A DNA stretch of 64,000 nt from Myoxocephalus aenaeus (Eukaryota; Chordata; Actinopteri; Perciformes; Cottidae): assembly GCA_038501785.1 (NCBI GenBank), contig JBAMJR010000050.1:1145001-1209000 (forward strand), in the 5' to 3' direction. A program made the position numbers and the translations under genes. Shown here one piece after another: positions 1 to 10,499 of this stretch. Numbering within the stretch: position 1 is the stretch's first letter; every line of letters begins with the position of its first letter. Under the pieces are notes generated by a model, which saw only the letters and a program-made list of their open reading frames with translations, did not search any database and was not told the DNA's origin.

Positions 1-59
1 AACAGATTAACTTGCATTACATCAGCATCCCCACAATACACCTAATGAGGGAGGGATTA

Positions 60-62
<3 letters not shown>

Positions 63-126
<64 letters not shown>

Positions 127-127
127 G
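63..127. repeat. (TG)n microsatellite
   Basis: Almost uninterrupted TG dinucleotide run of about 60 bp, ending in a GCGTGTGTT variant. Confidence 0.97.
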
Positions 128-3100
128 TTGGCTTTCATGCCATTGCATCACTAATTAAATGCAATGACTCACTTTTGCTGATTCAGCTGCGCAGGCGGAC
201 GTGTTTTAGACAGACGCATCTTAACATATTTTAAACTTTTCAATAACTTTACATTGCCCTAATATTGGATCACATGACTATGTGTGTAGTGAAAGGTGCT
301 GCCCGTCGTGACGAACCCACAAAAGATGATCGACAACTCAGCTCTGTGGAGCGTCCTAGCGTCTTTCAGATCAGTGTTAAAAAAGGTTTCCAGCAGTTTT
401 CTGCAAAAGAAAATATCCTGATGAACCCGCTACAGTAACTACTGAGAAGAAAACAGCTGGTGAACAAACTAGAGCATTTTGCGGCAAACAAAACACAGAT
501 ATTTCCCTCAGGAGACGGAAACGGAGCTAAAAAGTGAAAATTAGACTTGCATTCGTCAGGTGGACACGAATACGACTCAACATCAACACAAGATTCACCA
601 CATCACCTTCATTAGATATGTCGATGTGTTTTCAGCTCGTTCAGCCGCCCCCTAGTGGTAAAAAGAAAATCAGTAATGCAGCTTTAAAGATTCATTACAA
701 CTTGGGGCTTACCTTCATCGTCCTCATTCCCACTGAGGACAATACAAAGATCGTTCTCACCGATTTCCTGAGAGGACATTATGACTAAAGGACATCGGAC
801 AAGGAAAGCAGCGTGATCGCGTGCCGTACGTCATGTGACGTGTAAAAAATCACGAAACCCTTGATCACACGGGACACAAACGGTGGTCCCCCGAGTAAAA
901 GTAAGTTTGGACCATCCACCACGGCTCCCACTCGCCCTGAGAAGACCTCTCGCTCCTATTAGTGCGTCCGTTGCTCCGCCCGTCTAATAATGGCCCGGAT
1001 GGGTTTACATTGGAGTTACTTAAAAGGTCGCTAAAGGGTGCCTCGTGCAGCGGTATTTCACTCACTTTGAAAACTAAAGTAACCTCAGATCATCGTTTCT
1101 CGCTTTGTTGTAGTGGATATTTGGTGAGTATCGTGTTGTCATAACTGATAGAAATGATGGACAAAATCATGTGAGTAAGACCAGAGTTGCAGTAAAGTCC
1201 TTTAAGATTACAGAATTGACATGCTACGTGTGCTGTGTGAGTTTAGTTTTGAGTGAGGAAAGTCCGGGGAATGGTGTTTTTGTGCGTCTCTTTGTGCTGG
1301 TTCCTGCCTCTGGTACCTCTGGTTCACGTTTCAACTATGGTTTTTTTCCATCTTCATTTTCAACCTCATTCTTTCTTCTTTTCTCTTTTATTTCCTGTCT
1401 TTTATTTGGATTCGTCTGTGCACTTAAAAACTTTACAGAATGTGGGAACAAAGTAGTGAGTCTCCATGCGTCTCCTGTGGAGAGAGACACATGCTGCCTG
1501 TGCCGTTTGGCCCTCTGCATCCAACTCTCTTTTCCTCTTTCTTGCTCTTTCCCCCATCAGTATTCCCATTCAGCAATTCTACCGCGTGAGTTTTTTCGGA
1601 TGCCCTGACCCAGATTTCTTTCTGTCAGCTGTCAAGGAAAGAAAGCAGAGCCTAAAAAAAAGGTGGCCGGGCCAGAGGGGGACTCGAGTCGAATCAACAA
1701 ATAAAATCAATCAATCAATCAAAGTAAGTAAACTTTGAGTGGAGGGAAAGATGGTGATAGATAAAATGAGAGGGGCAGACGGAAATAGAACAGGGTCATT
1801 TGGGATGGCTGCACAGTTTAGTGAGCCTCCAGTATCTGTGCTCGCTGCCCCAAATCTCTCCTGTCACACCCCTCAAATTTAAGGGGTTTCCCTGGGTAAC
1901 GGGTGGGAGGGGGGCGGGACGAAAGGCATCCAACTGACAAGCCTCCAGTGTCTGACCCCTATAATCGAGGAACATTACGTGATTGCAATTCATGTTGAGG
2001 AATGAGGATCCCCGCCTCTCTCGGATCAACGGCTTGAGTTGCTTTCCGTTATTTCAATATTATGCTGCGATCAGCCCCACGGCTGACCCGACAAGAACAA
2101 AAACGCTCGTTAGGGCTGGGATTTACGGATATGATACCCCAAATAACCGTTTCTTTCAAAATCTTAGAAGGGGAACAATAATTTATGAATCTCTTTTATT
2201 TATTCAACAAAAGAAGCCACATTTCTCTATTCATGAGTCTAATAATCATAACTGAGAACACAAAACAGACTAACTACAAGACATTTACACAATTTGTCTT
2301 CAAAATAATTGATTCCATTTTCGAGAAGCTAATCCGACCGTTTCTTTTGCCATATTTGTATTTTATATTCTATAAACCAGGTCCTTCCTCACGTTGCAGT
2401 AGAGGCTGATTCCTCTGAGCATCAGCTGAGGCTGCGTGTCCAGCTGCAGTCTCAGCTGATGCTCCTATTCTGTAGGATTCTCCTTATGTCTCCAGGAAGG
2501 AAAATCAAATGCAAGTTAAGTAAAGATAAGTGCAGGATGATCTGTTCATTGTTTAGATTTCCTTTTTAAATCCTAAAAGTCCAGAGTTAAACGCTGGCAG
2601 GTCACCAAACTAACTCCCAAGGACAATAAAGTGATTGTTTGCCCATGTGGCTCCATTTGAAAGGAGGCTGTGCAAACTGGTGCTGATGTCATACATTTAG
2701 GATTACTACATTCAGAGTGACCAGATTTAGTATTATCAAATTATCAGGATCATTTACGTAACCCCCTCCGACTCTAAATCAAGTCTTCTGAAGTAAAAAT
2801 AGCCTCTCTGGATTTCACTAATTTGTCTAATTTAATAATCTGACCTTGTGAGACGGGCCTCCGGCGTTCAGATCAAAGAAAACAAACTACAGGCGTGAGC
2901 GTGTCCGTATTCTGCTGTCAACGGCTCTGGAGCGTTGATCTTACTGAGGTTTACCATGATAATTACCAGATGTGTTCCTGAAATGGCTAATTTGTCTAAC
3001 AAAGTCTTATACAAGGCTACTGGATTAAACCTCATCTCTCTCTCTGACCTCTGCTGAGAGTCCACCTCTGCTTGAGTTTTTTTTTTTTTTTTACCTGGAA

Positions 3101-3260
3101 CAACTAACTGTGTCAGACAGGACTGATGAAATCTCGCACTCGTCTAACTTTACTCATTACTGAACAGAGGCGAGTATTCAGGCCGAGCCCAGACAGTGTC
3201 AGTTGTCAGCAGCTCTGTCCCAACGCTGCCAGCCCGGCCCTCCTCCTCCAGACTCCTTGG

Positions 3261-3261
<1 letters not shown>
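128..3261. other. non-coding stretch, no host gene seen
   Basis: All open frames here are short (at most 145 codons), lack recognisable domains and overlap on both strands. The longest (1171-1608, +) is low-complexity and rich in Ser, Phe and Leu. A 48-nt hairpin at 2417-2464 is listed separately. A short T run lies near 3078-3091. I see no exon, RNA gene or bounded transposon. Confidence 0.6.
2417..2464. repeat. perfect short hairpin
   Basis: The 14-base arm GAGCATCAGCTGAG (2417-2430) is exactly complementary to CTCAGCTGATGCTC (2451-2464). The stem continues inward for about six more pairs, two of them G-T, leaving a loop of about 8 nt. Flanking bases do not pair, so the structure is sharply bounded. 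No gene or transposon end is recognised around it. Confidence 0.8.

Positions 3262-3321
<60 letters not shown>
3262..3321. repeat. (TG)n microsatellite
   Basis: Pure TG run of 60 bp. It produces spurious Cys-Val and His-Thr open frames on both strands. Confidence 0.98.
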
Positions 3322-3323
<2 letters not shown>

Positions 3324-4415
3324 ATATGATGTCATGCTGCAGCGGGGGTGTGTTCAGGGGTGTGTGTGGTGGAAGACGAGGGGGCAGGATAACAATGATG
3401 GCTGAACCCTTGACCTTCTGGTCGTGACCTTCGCACACAGAGTCACCAGCCGGGTGAAACCTCTTTGCAGAAGCGGGGGACGACCCCTCACGTGGCGGCT
3501 AGCCTGCTGTTAGCATTAGCATGGGCTGAAGACCCTGGGGTCTCAAACCCGAGGCCAGCAGATCAGGGGATAGACCCTGAACCAACAACTCCTTTTCTGA
3601 GCATTCACATACCTGCATACAAAGCCCAATCAACTGCATTTCTGAACAGAAAAACCAAAACAACCGAGAAAACAAAACAAAAGAGAAGAACAGATAAAAA
3701 AGCAGGTAGCCTGATTCACACACTTCAGCGCAGAGACTTATTCAAACACAAATACAAGTATGCATGTACGCACTCACAATCCCATCCAGGTAGGGTTACC
3801 TCTAACATAAACATCTACACCCAAAAAAAGCAAAACACCCTCTTGGGGACACATTCCTGTATCCTAAGCCCTGCCACAGTTAAGCGTCTTGTGTGACCGG
3901 GACACATGGGCCGGGTTTGGGCTAATTCAGCACCTGGGAACCCCTCCGCTCTCTTCCTCCAACCCTGTCTAACTCCCTCTTTGGGAACAAACCCAGCCTT
4001 GTGCAACTCCCAACAATGTCAGTGACACTCTACACTGCCCCATTGCCACTAATTGTTAGCTCACAATGCTTCCTGGTATTGTGTTCAACAATGCCCACTC
4101 TGAATAGAGAGTCTAACCTACTTGTATTGTCGCTAATTGGTTTCTTGAGAGGAGTAGAAAATGGGGAGAGAATGGGAGAGAGGAGATGTTGGTAATGGAC
4201 TGCAGTTTCATTGGAGTCGCCAGTAAATAGAGTTCACAAAGGGCTTTGTGGGGTCGAGGGCCGAGGGTCGGAGGTGAAAAAGAAGAGGTGCACCTGCACT
4301 CTCCACAGGCTGACAATGAGCTTATTCAGCTGCTCTGCCCAGCAAAACCACGGATGACGGAGGTAGTGGCTGTCCCACAGCCCCGCAGAGACAACCAGAC
4401 ACACACACACGCACG

Positions 4416-4472
<57 letters not shown>

Positions 4473-5325
4473 AAACAGTCAGGGCAGAAAAGACAGAGGG
4501 AAGGGGGAGGGGTTGAAAAAGGCTGTATCTTTACATCTTGAAGAGAAGTAACTATTAATCCATTGTTCTGTGCAATAAATGTTTGTTTATATTCTTTTGT
4601 AAAGCAAACAATCGCACTAAATGACTGACGGGGAAGAAAAAAGAAGTCACGTGTAAAAAACGGCAAAGAAAAATAAGAGAAGATATAGGAAAATGGAAAA
4701 ATGGGAGAAAGAAATGCTTGGAAAAGACAATTTTAAAAAGGAGGAGACAAAGGGAATACAACGTACAAGGGAAGAAGATGGGAGGAAGAAAAACAGAAAA
4801 CGTGTGCCCGTTCACTCGCTCATGCTCGAGTTGACAGGCCTACGAGATAATGCTCATTTGGATTTAAATTTCTACCAGAGCCACTGATGTGACATAGCAA
4901 AAAAAACTGCACAGCCTGGCCTTACAAGAGCATATAAGTCCATTGTACATGTTTATAACACAATTCAACCATAAATATTAACATAAACCATAAATATGAT
5001 TAGAAAGTGACTCGAAAGAGCTCCCCAAGTTATGAAAATCTAAATTTGTATATCCCTAGCTTAATGCCACATGATTGACACACCTTTCTGGAAATCTTAC
5101 GACCCACGGAATCTGCCAATTGCGCCAAAAGCCTGTCAGAAAAAGCCTCAGCAAAATATCAACCACATTGCATTTTTTTTCCAGCCAATAAACTGAAATA
5201 TAACTTACTTATGGATGAAACGATACTTTCTTGGTATGAATTGGTGTATCTGCTTGAGCAGAGCCCCTCTGTTGTGGAACCAGAGGCGTCCAAGGTCCAG
5301 GAAGAAAGTTAGGGCATTTTTGCTT
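3322..5325. other. non-coding stretch with a CA microsatellite
   Basis: No recognisable exon. It contains a CA tract at 4399-4470 preceded by a GCAC variant. The 143-codon frame at 3465-3896 has no recognisable domain and is rich in Lys and Thr, so it is probably chance. Confidence 0.6.
4399..4470. repeat. (CA)n microsatellite
   Basis: CA run of about 72 bp including a GCAC-rich interruption at 4411-4420. Confidence 0.97.
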
Positions 5326-5490
5326 TCAGCTGACCTAAACTAACGGTTCACGAAATCTGCACTAAATGAATTACTAAAAATATTTAACTTCACGTAATCA
5401 AAGTCAAACTTTGTAGAGATGCTGTTGACACATAGTGCTATTTTATAGTAGAAAAAAAGCGATGATATGCATAATTAAAAAGAGAAAATA
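5326..5490. repeat. direct repeat, copy 1 of 2
   Basis: About 165 bp, AT-rich, beginning CTGACCTAAACTAACGG and ending near GCATAATTAAAAAGAG. It recurs in the same orientation at 5630-5791 with scattered substitutions. No coding content. Probably a local segmental duplication or two copies of a short interspersed repeat. Confidence 0.85.
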
Positions 5491-5629
5491 TATCCTGATT
5501 TTTTTTTCTTAATTATTAATTCATTTTTTCTTTCCTGTGTTCTATCATCAACTAATGAACCAGTAAAACATATATACTGCAATATGAACCTCTTAATTGG
5601 TCTCACAAGTGTTTTCTGTATATTTTACC

Positions 5630-5791
5630 AGCGGACCTAAACCTACGGTTCACGAAATCTGCACTAAATTAATTACAAAAAAATATTTAACGTCACTTAA
5701 TCAAAGTCAAACTTTGCAGAGATACTGTTAACACATAGTGATATTTTATAGTAGAAAAAAAGCGATGATATGCATAATTAAAAAGAAAGAA
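5630..5791. repeat. direct repeat, copy 2 of 2
   Basis: Second copy of the 5326-5490 segment, with offset about 303 bp. Both copies contain the words TTCACGAAATCTGCACTAAAT and AGCGATGATATGCATAATTA. Divergence by eye is roughly one base in twelve. Confidence 0.85.
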
Positions 5792-6065
5792 GAAGTTTTA
5801 AGGAGGTGAGAACTATTCCGTTGAGGGTCAGAAACATTTCTCAGGAGTCGGTGGAGAACAGAGCTAAGAGGAGAGGGAGTATTGGACTTCCATTCATCAG
5901 GTGGACACAACGATGCTCGTGGTATACTGGATGCAAAAAAAAAAAAAGGGTTACATTGTTATCTAAAACACTGTATTTTCTTCGGCCCACCAGAGTTGGC
6001 TTAAGTGTGTTGGTCAGCCGATCTTGTTTGTTAGTGCTGACGCTCCAGCCAGGTGATGGGTGTTA

Positions 6066-6240
6066 TGCTGCGTTCACACCAAACGCGGTGCGAATTTGAC
6101 GCGCGAGTAAATTACATGCAAAGTCAATGCACAGACGCGATAGGTTGCGAAAAATAGTTTTTTCCGCCGGGCGCCGAATGACGCGTTTGAGGCGGCGCGA
6201 ATAGAGCGTTTGAGGCGGCAAGTATAAAGCAGAACTAGTG
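6066..6240. repeat. transposon-end-like GC-rich fragment
   Basis: Starts TGCTGCGTTCACACCAAACG and is rich in CpG and GACGCG motifs. This resembles the ends of many fish DNA-transposon-derived repeats. A related TGTGTTCACACCGGACGCG motif occurs inside the hAT elements at 8594 and 55477. No matching opposite end or TSD was found, so family and right boundary are uncertain. Confidence 0.4.
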
Positions 6241-6531
6241 GTTATTCACTAACAAAGACCACGCCAAATAGCTAACGAGTTTACAGGTTGTTTATTGTGT
6301 GATGGAAAGAGGGTCGGGTCGCCGGACCGGGGTCGAGGGATGAAGAGGTGGTTGTAGGTGCGGGAACGAGACGGGTAGAGTGGGTTGTGACGAGAGGGTC
6401 GAAGGGGTGCGATGAGAGGCTGCTGCCGTCTGGTGGCTAGAGGGAACGGCGGAGGTGGAGACTCGTGAGTGATGGTTATCTCTTCTGAAGCTCTGGCTGT
6501 GCAGAGTCCCCCGTTGGTCCTCTAGTCCTGT

Positions 6532-6558
6532 GGGAGAGAGAGAGCGGGAGAGAGAGGG

Positions 6559-6589
<31 letters not shown>

Positions 6590-6594
6590 GAGAA
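6532..6594. repeat. (GA)n-rich microsatellite
   Basis: Imperfect GAGAG run with GGGAG interruptions. Confidence 0.9.
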
Positions 6595-6727
6595 AATAAG
6601 AGAAAAACAGGGTTGGGTGGACGGGATGTCGGAACCAAGTCGAAGAGGAAGTAGACTGGTTCGATGAGTTTAAGTACGTACGGCTCGGCTGATTGGCCGA
6701 GTACGGGGCGTGGTCTTCGCTCCCGAA

Positions 6728-6955
6728 CTACGTTTCACAAAACACCATTTTCCATGGTGGATGGCGGAAACGGTAACTGTTTTTAAGGAGATAAGCCACC
6801 GAGACTGCAGTTCCTGGAGGAGTCGGTGAAATTATCGAGCTGTGTGCGGCTACGGATGGTGTTATGAACCCAAACAAGAGGGTGTTTGATGTTCCGATGT
6901 TTTTGGGACTTCCACAACAAGTATAACGCAGAAATAATCGTTTTTTTCACCCACC
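6728..6955. mobile_element. fragment related to the outer hAT-like element
   Basis: The segment around 6805-6950 contains the words GAACCCA, GGTGTTTGATG and TTCCACAACAAGTATAA. It matches, in reverse complement, about 9889-10050 inside the element at 8082-10491. It ends in CACCCACCCCTG, resembling that element's CACCCCTA terminus. Treated as a truncated, inverted second copy. Confidence 0.5.
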
Positions 6956-7781
6956 CCTGTTGCTCAGTGGCTATAGTACATCACATCTTTCAAGTCATGA
7001 CAATCACGTCCAAGTAAAGCCATGAGTTATCAAGTCTTCCTTTTTTTTTATTCTGTCAAGTCTCATCAAATTTCTGACTTCAGTCAGATGCAGAAAGCTT
7101 CTGGTAGCCAAAACACGAGCTGATAAACCGTGCCACATCGCTGCACAGCTCCACACCTTATAAGGACACAGAGCTCATAACCCCGAGTTTTCAATGCATT
7201 TAAGAAGGATCCTTTGTTAATAGAAGGAAGTGAACTAGTCCCCATTAATGACCTTATTGGTAATTTAAGACCCAATGTTTGAAGACCTAATGTTTGAATC
7301 TCCAGGGAGAATAATAACAGGGCAATATGTATTGTGTACTCATTCCCTGCTGGTTCATGCTCTTAATCTCAACTTCTGTCACTCTCTCTTGTTTTCTTAG
7401 TCCATTTTTGGTATCTCTTCTTGTTCCCAAGCCTAGTTGTTCTGCATGTCTCGCTCCAAGGAATCTATGCTGCCTTTTAGAAACAACAGAACCCTCTCAG
7501 TCTGTGTTTTTACTTAAATTTCACACAGATACACAAACCTATAAACATGCACACACACACGCACGCACATACACACACACTGAGACAAACTCCTGCGGTA
7601 TAGATTGCCATGAAGTCCCAAGGCCATGTTTTTGTTTCCGTTGTAAATGTAACAGTGTAAATGCAGCCGCTGCTGACAGAGGAGTCCAGGTGCTGGGGAC
7701 ACTCCCAGAATGTAAAGCCTGCAGTATTGAGTGCTTACACTCACAGGGTATATGTGTTACACTGCGTGTACCATATCCATA

Positions 7782-7783
<2 letters not shown>
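6956..7783. other. non-coding stretch
   Basis: No exon or bounded repeat recognised. A short degenerate CA tract occurs near 7550-7580. The 177-codon frame beginning at 7327 runs into the TG microsatellite and has no domain. Confidence 0.6.

Positions 7784-7854
<71 letters not shown>
7784..7854. repeat. (TG)n microsatellite
   Basis: TG run of about 70 bp. Confidence 0.98.
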
Positions 7855-7857
<3 letters not shown>

Positions 7858-7921
7858 TAAGTTTGTCTGTGTGCATGCATTGATACATTCACGTTGTGAA
7901 AGTAACTAGGAACCCAGCACT

Positions 7922-8062
7922 TCAGAATCAGAATCAGAATCAGAAACCGTTTATTTGCCAGGAATGTTTTCACACAAACGAGGAATTTTTTGAGGCGGAA
8001 GGTGCATACATTGGACATGGACATGGGACGTAAGACGAGACAAACAACAATCAACAATCAAC
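7922..8062. repeat. interspersed repeat with (AATCAG)n end
   Basis: Starts with tandem AATCAG units, then CCGTTTATTTGCCAGGAATG and GAGGAATTTTT. The same sequence occurs at 44922-45035. A terminal short tandem array on one side is typical of a 5'-truncated non-LTR retrotransposon inserted on the minus strand. The family is not assigned. Confidence 0.65.
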
Positions 8063-8724
8063 TTGGTATGTGCATGAAAACTAGGAGAGGGAATCACCAG
8101 ATGTCCCACACTACGATATTATCACGATACTTAAAGTCAGGATACGATATTATCACGATACTGTGATATTATCACGATATATAATAACTGCGATATATTG
8201 CGATTTAATAGCTTTTTTCAACCGCAAATTGTCCCCAAAGGAAAACTTTGTCAACATATTTGATCTAATAAGTAGTGCTGTCATATTAGCGCGTTATTAA
8301 CGGCGTTAACGCATTTCAATTTTTCAATTATTTTTTTTCCGCAAGCACCACGCCGGATGTAGCTCAACCGGAAGCAAAACAATAGGCACGCCGTTTGGGC
8401 TTGGAAGCTAGGCTAACGTTACGGTTTGAAATGAATGAATGGTGAGCGCGATACGGCAAAATGAATGATATTCAGTGAACTGCGAACAGGTGCGCGTGCC
8501 AGAAGGGAGCGCGAGTGAACACATTGAACACAGCAGGAGAGAACGCAACGTTAGCCAGCTAGCTAAAGCTCCGGTGGGAAATGATTAGCTTATGCTGTGT
8601 TCACACCGGACGCGCCGCGTCCCGTGTGAACACAGCATAACGCTACCGTTTTTGAGGAGGTAGATTTTGAGGTGAGGGGACTGACAAGGCAGAAGGTAAA
8701 GTGGTCCACCGTTCTATCAATAAG

Positions 8725-8915
8725 CAGACCTGCCAACCTGTACGCAATTTGCGTAGCGGATACGCATTTTGACATATAGTACGCTGGTAAAAATTAGTCT
8801 AAAATTAATTTTAGACTAATTGACCAGCACACATTATATGCAATGCAATATAATACATGACGAGTATTTAATGACTTATCAATATATAGGTTATATATCA
8901 AGGTTGGCAGGTCTG
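8725..8915. mobile_element. palindromic MITE nested in hAT copy A
   Basis: Ends CAGACCTGCCAACCT and AGGTTGGCAGGTCTG are perfect 15-bp inverted repeats, flanked on both sides by AATAAG (8719-8724 and 8916-8921). The centre at 8792-8821 is a perfect 30-bp AT-rich palindrome, so a single strand could fold end to end. It is also present in hAT copy B (about 55572-55758), so it inserted before the two hAT copies diverged. Confidence 0.7.
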
Positions 8916-9012
8916 AATAAGGCTAAACTAGAAGTTAACACCAATACAAACATTATTTTTGCAGAATGAGTGTGTTAGGGGAGAAGGATGCAGCCATTGT
9001 TAAACAGCTGGA

Positions 9013-9219
9013 TTGAAATGCAGCTGGAACTGGTCGTGGCTAAAACTGGAAGGCAAGGTCTCAATAAAAGGGCAAGAGGTGTCCTTTCATCTAGGAGATG
9101 TATTCTCCAAAATCAACAGGCAGGGATTCGCCAGATGCATTCTCTGCATCAAAGATATAAATTATGCTAACAAAGGCAGCCATGCTCTACCTTACCACAT
9201 TGTGCCTCATATACTGTAA
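9013..9219 (+). pseudogene. small conserved frame in hAT copy A, possible zinc-finger remnant
   Basis: A 68-codon frame whose counterpart in copy B (55854-56063) is nearly identical for the first 57 residues and then diverges after a small deletion. It contains CILCIKDINYANKGSHAL, a Cys-x2-Cys followed by NKGSHAL, which loosely resembles the BED or TTF-type fingers at the N-terminus of hAT transposases. The resemblance is my inference. There is no catalytic domain downstream, so this would be an N-terminal remnant at most. Confidence 0.3.
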
Positions 9220-10499
9220 ATGTTAGACCCAGTGACAGGCTGGCATGAAATGGCTTGCATAATACTTAGTAAGGAGGCCATAATAATTTTTGACTCATGG
9301 CTGAAGTTAAGTTTCTCCAGCTCTCCCCAGGTTGGCAAAAAAAGCATCTCAAAATGCATCAGATTGATGCTTTAAAATATGGAATATTTAAAATTTTCTT
9401 ACGGGGGAGCATGCCCCCGGACCCTCCTAGAGGGGTAATATCCTTCTCACCTTTTCCACCCCTGACCCGTTTTCATGCCTGGTGCACTCTATAATTTTAT
9501 TTTGTAAACCCTTGTTTACCTGAAATGTGCAGTGATTTTATTTTGTACCGCCCTGTTTGGCAGTTGTTTTTCAATAAAATAAAGCAAGCCAATCCACTTT
9601 TTCATGTTGATAAGAGCATTAAAATGCAAAAAAAAAAAATTGCGATTAATTGCGATTAATCGCGAGTTAACTATGACATAAATGCGATTAATCGCGATTA
9701 AATATTGTAATCGTTTGACAGCACTACTAATAAGATAAAGTTTTCAGTCTGTTCATCTCCCTTCAATAATTTGTATTGCAGCAAAATGGGATTGCCAAGC
9801 AGAAAAACTGACCAACACTGTCATAAATGTTGCACCTGACAAACTGAACTGTATTGTCTGTATTGTCGGATTATCTCTGTGCAAATTTCTACCGTCCTCC
9901 ATGGAAATATCCACTATTTCTGCTTTATACTTGTTGTGGAAATCCCCAAAACGTCGGAGCATCAAACCCCCTCGTGTCTGGGTTCATAATATTAACCGTA
10001 TAGGACACACAGCTCGGTGGATTTCACAGAATTCTCCAGGAACTGCGTCAGGATGACTGGCGCCTCCAGCGCTACTAGAGTACCAGTAGACAGCTTGATT
10101 TATATATTTTTTTTACGTCTTTGACCAGCGCCGTGTCGCGAATGTTGTCCTGTGTGTCGTGCAACAGCCGTGCGAGCAGCGGCGCTATGAGTGACAGGAA
10201 GTCCAGACATTTGATTTAAACGCGGACAGTGCATTTCTAATTTCTTTCTCCGATGTCTCCATTTTTTTTGGACCAACTTCCTACCGATCACGCTGAGCCA
10301 GGACCTCTGCTGACCTCACCAGAAAACAACACAGCACCATCTAGTGGACTGAAAAAGCAACTGATTTTATTATTCTAGGACCAAAAGGTTTGTTAAATAA
10401 AAGATTGATACTTGGCTTCCATGTATCGATACAATATCGCCACGCAAAATATCGCGATACTATGCTGTATCGATTTTTCGCCCCACCCCTAGTGAAAAC

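Larger units (their letters stand above)
8273..9726. mobile_element. hAT-type transposon, copy A
   Basis: Ends are TAGTGCTGTCA and TGACAGCACTA, perfect 11-bp inverted repeats, flanked by exact 8-bp duplications CTAATAAG at 8265-8272 and 9727-9734. An 8-bp TSD with short inverted ends is the hAT superfamily hallmark. Subterminal regions are rich in GATTAATCGCG motifs. It shares its whole length with copy B at 54939-56554. It contains a small conserved open frame near 9013-9219, an AATAAA at 9573-9578, and a nested MITE at 8725-8915. No hAT catalytic or dimerisation domain is visible, so it is judged non-autonomous. Confidence 0.85.
8082..10491. mobile_element. hAT-like element hosting a second hAT element
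   Basis: The left end TAGGAGAGGG and right end CACCCCTA form a short imperfect inverted repeat. They are flanked by ATGAAAAC (8074-8081) and GTGAAAAC (10492-10499), an 8-bp duplication with one mismatch. Interior ends carry ATATCGCGATA-like motifs. No transposase domain is visible, so it appears non-autonomous. It is interrupted by the complete hAT element at 8273-9726; without that insertion it would be about 950 bp. Confidence 0.55.

Noticed and set aside
1171..1608. 145-codon + frame rich in Ser, Phe and Leu
   Set aside because: No domain, low complexity, overlapped by frames on the other strand and no promoter or splice context. Probably chance.
3126..3405. Several frames with long Cys-Val or His-Thr runs
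   Set aside because: They are translations of a TG/CA microsatellite. The same applies to similar frames near 4322, 7539, 42487, 48461, 51566 and 52315.
3465..3896. 143-codon + frame
   Set aside because: No recognisable domain and a composition typical of translated AT-rich intergenic DNA.
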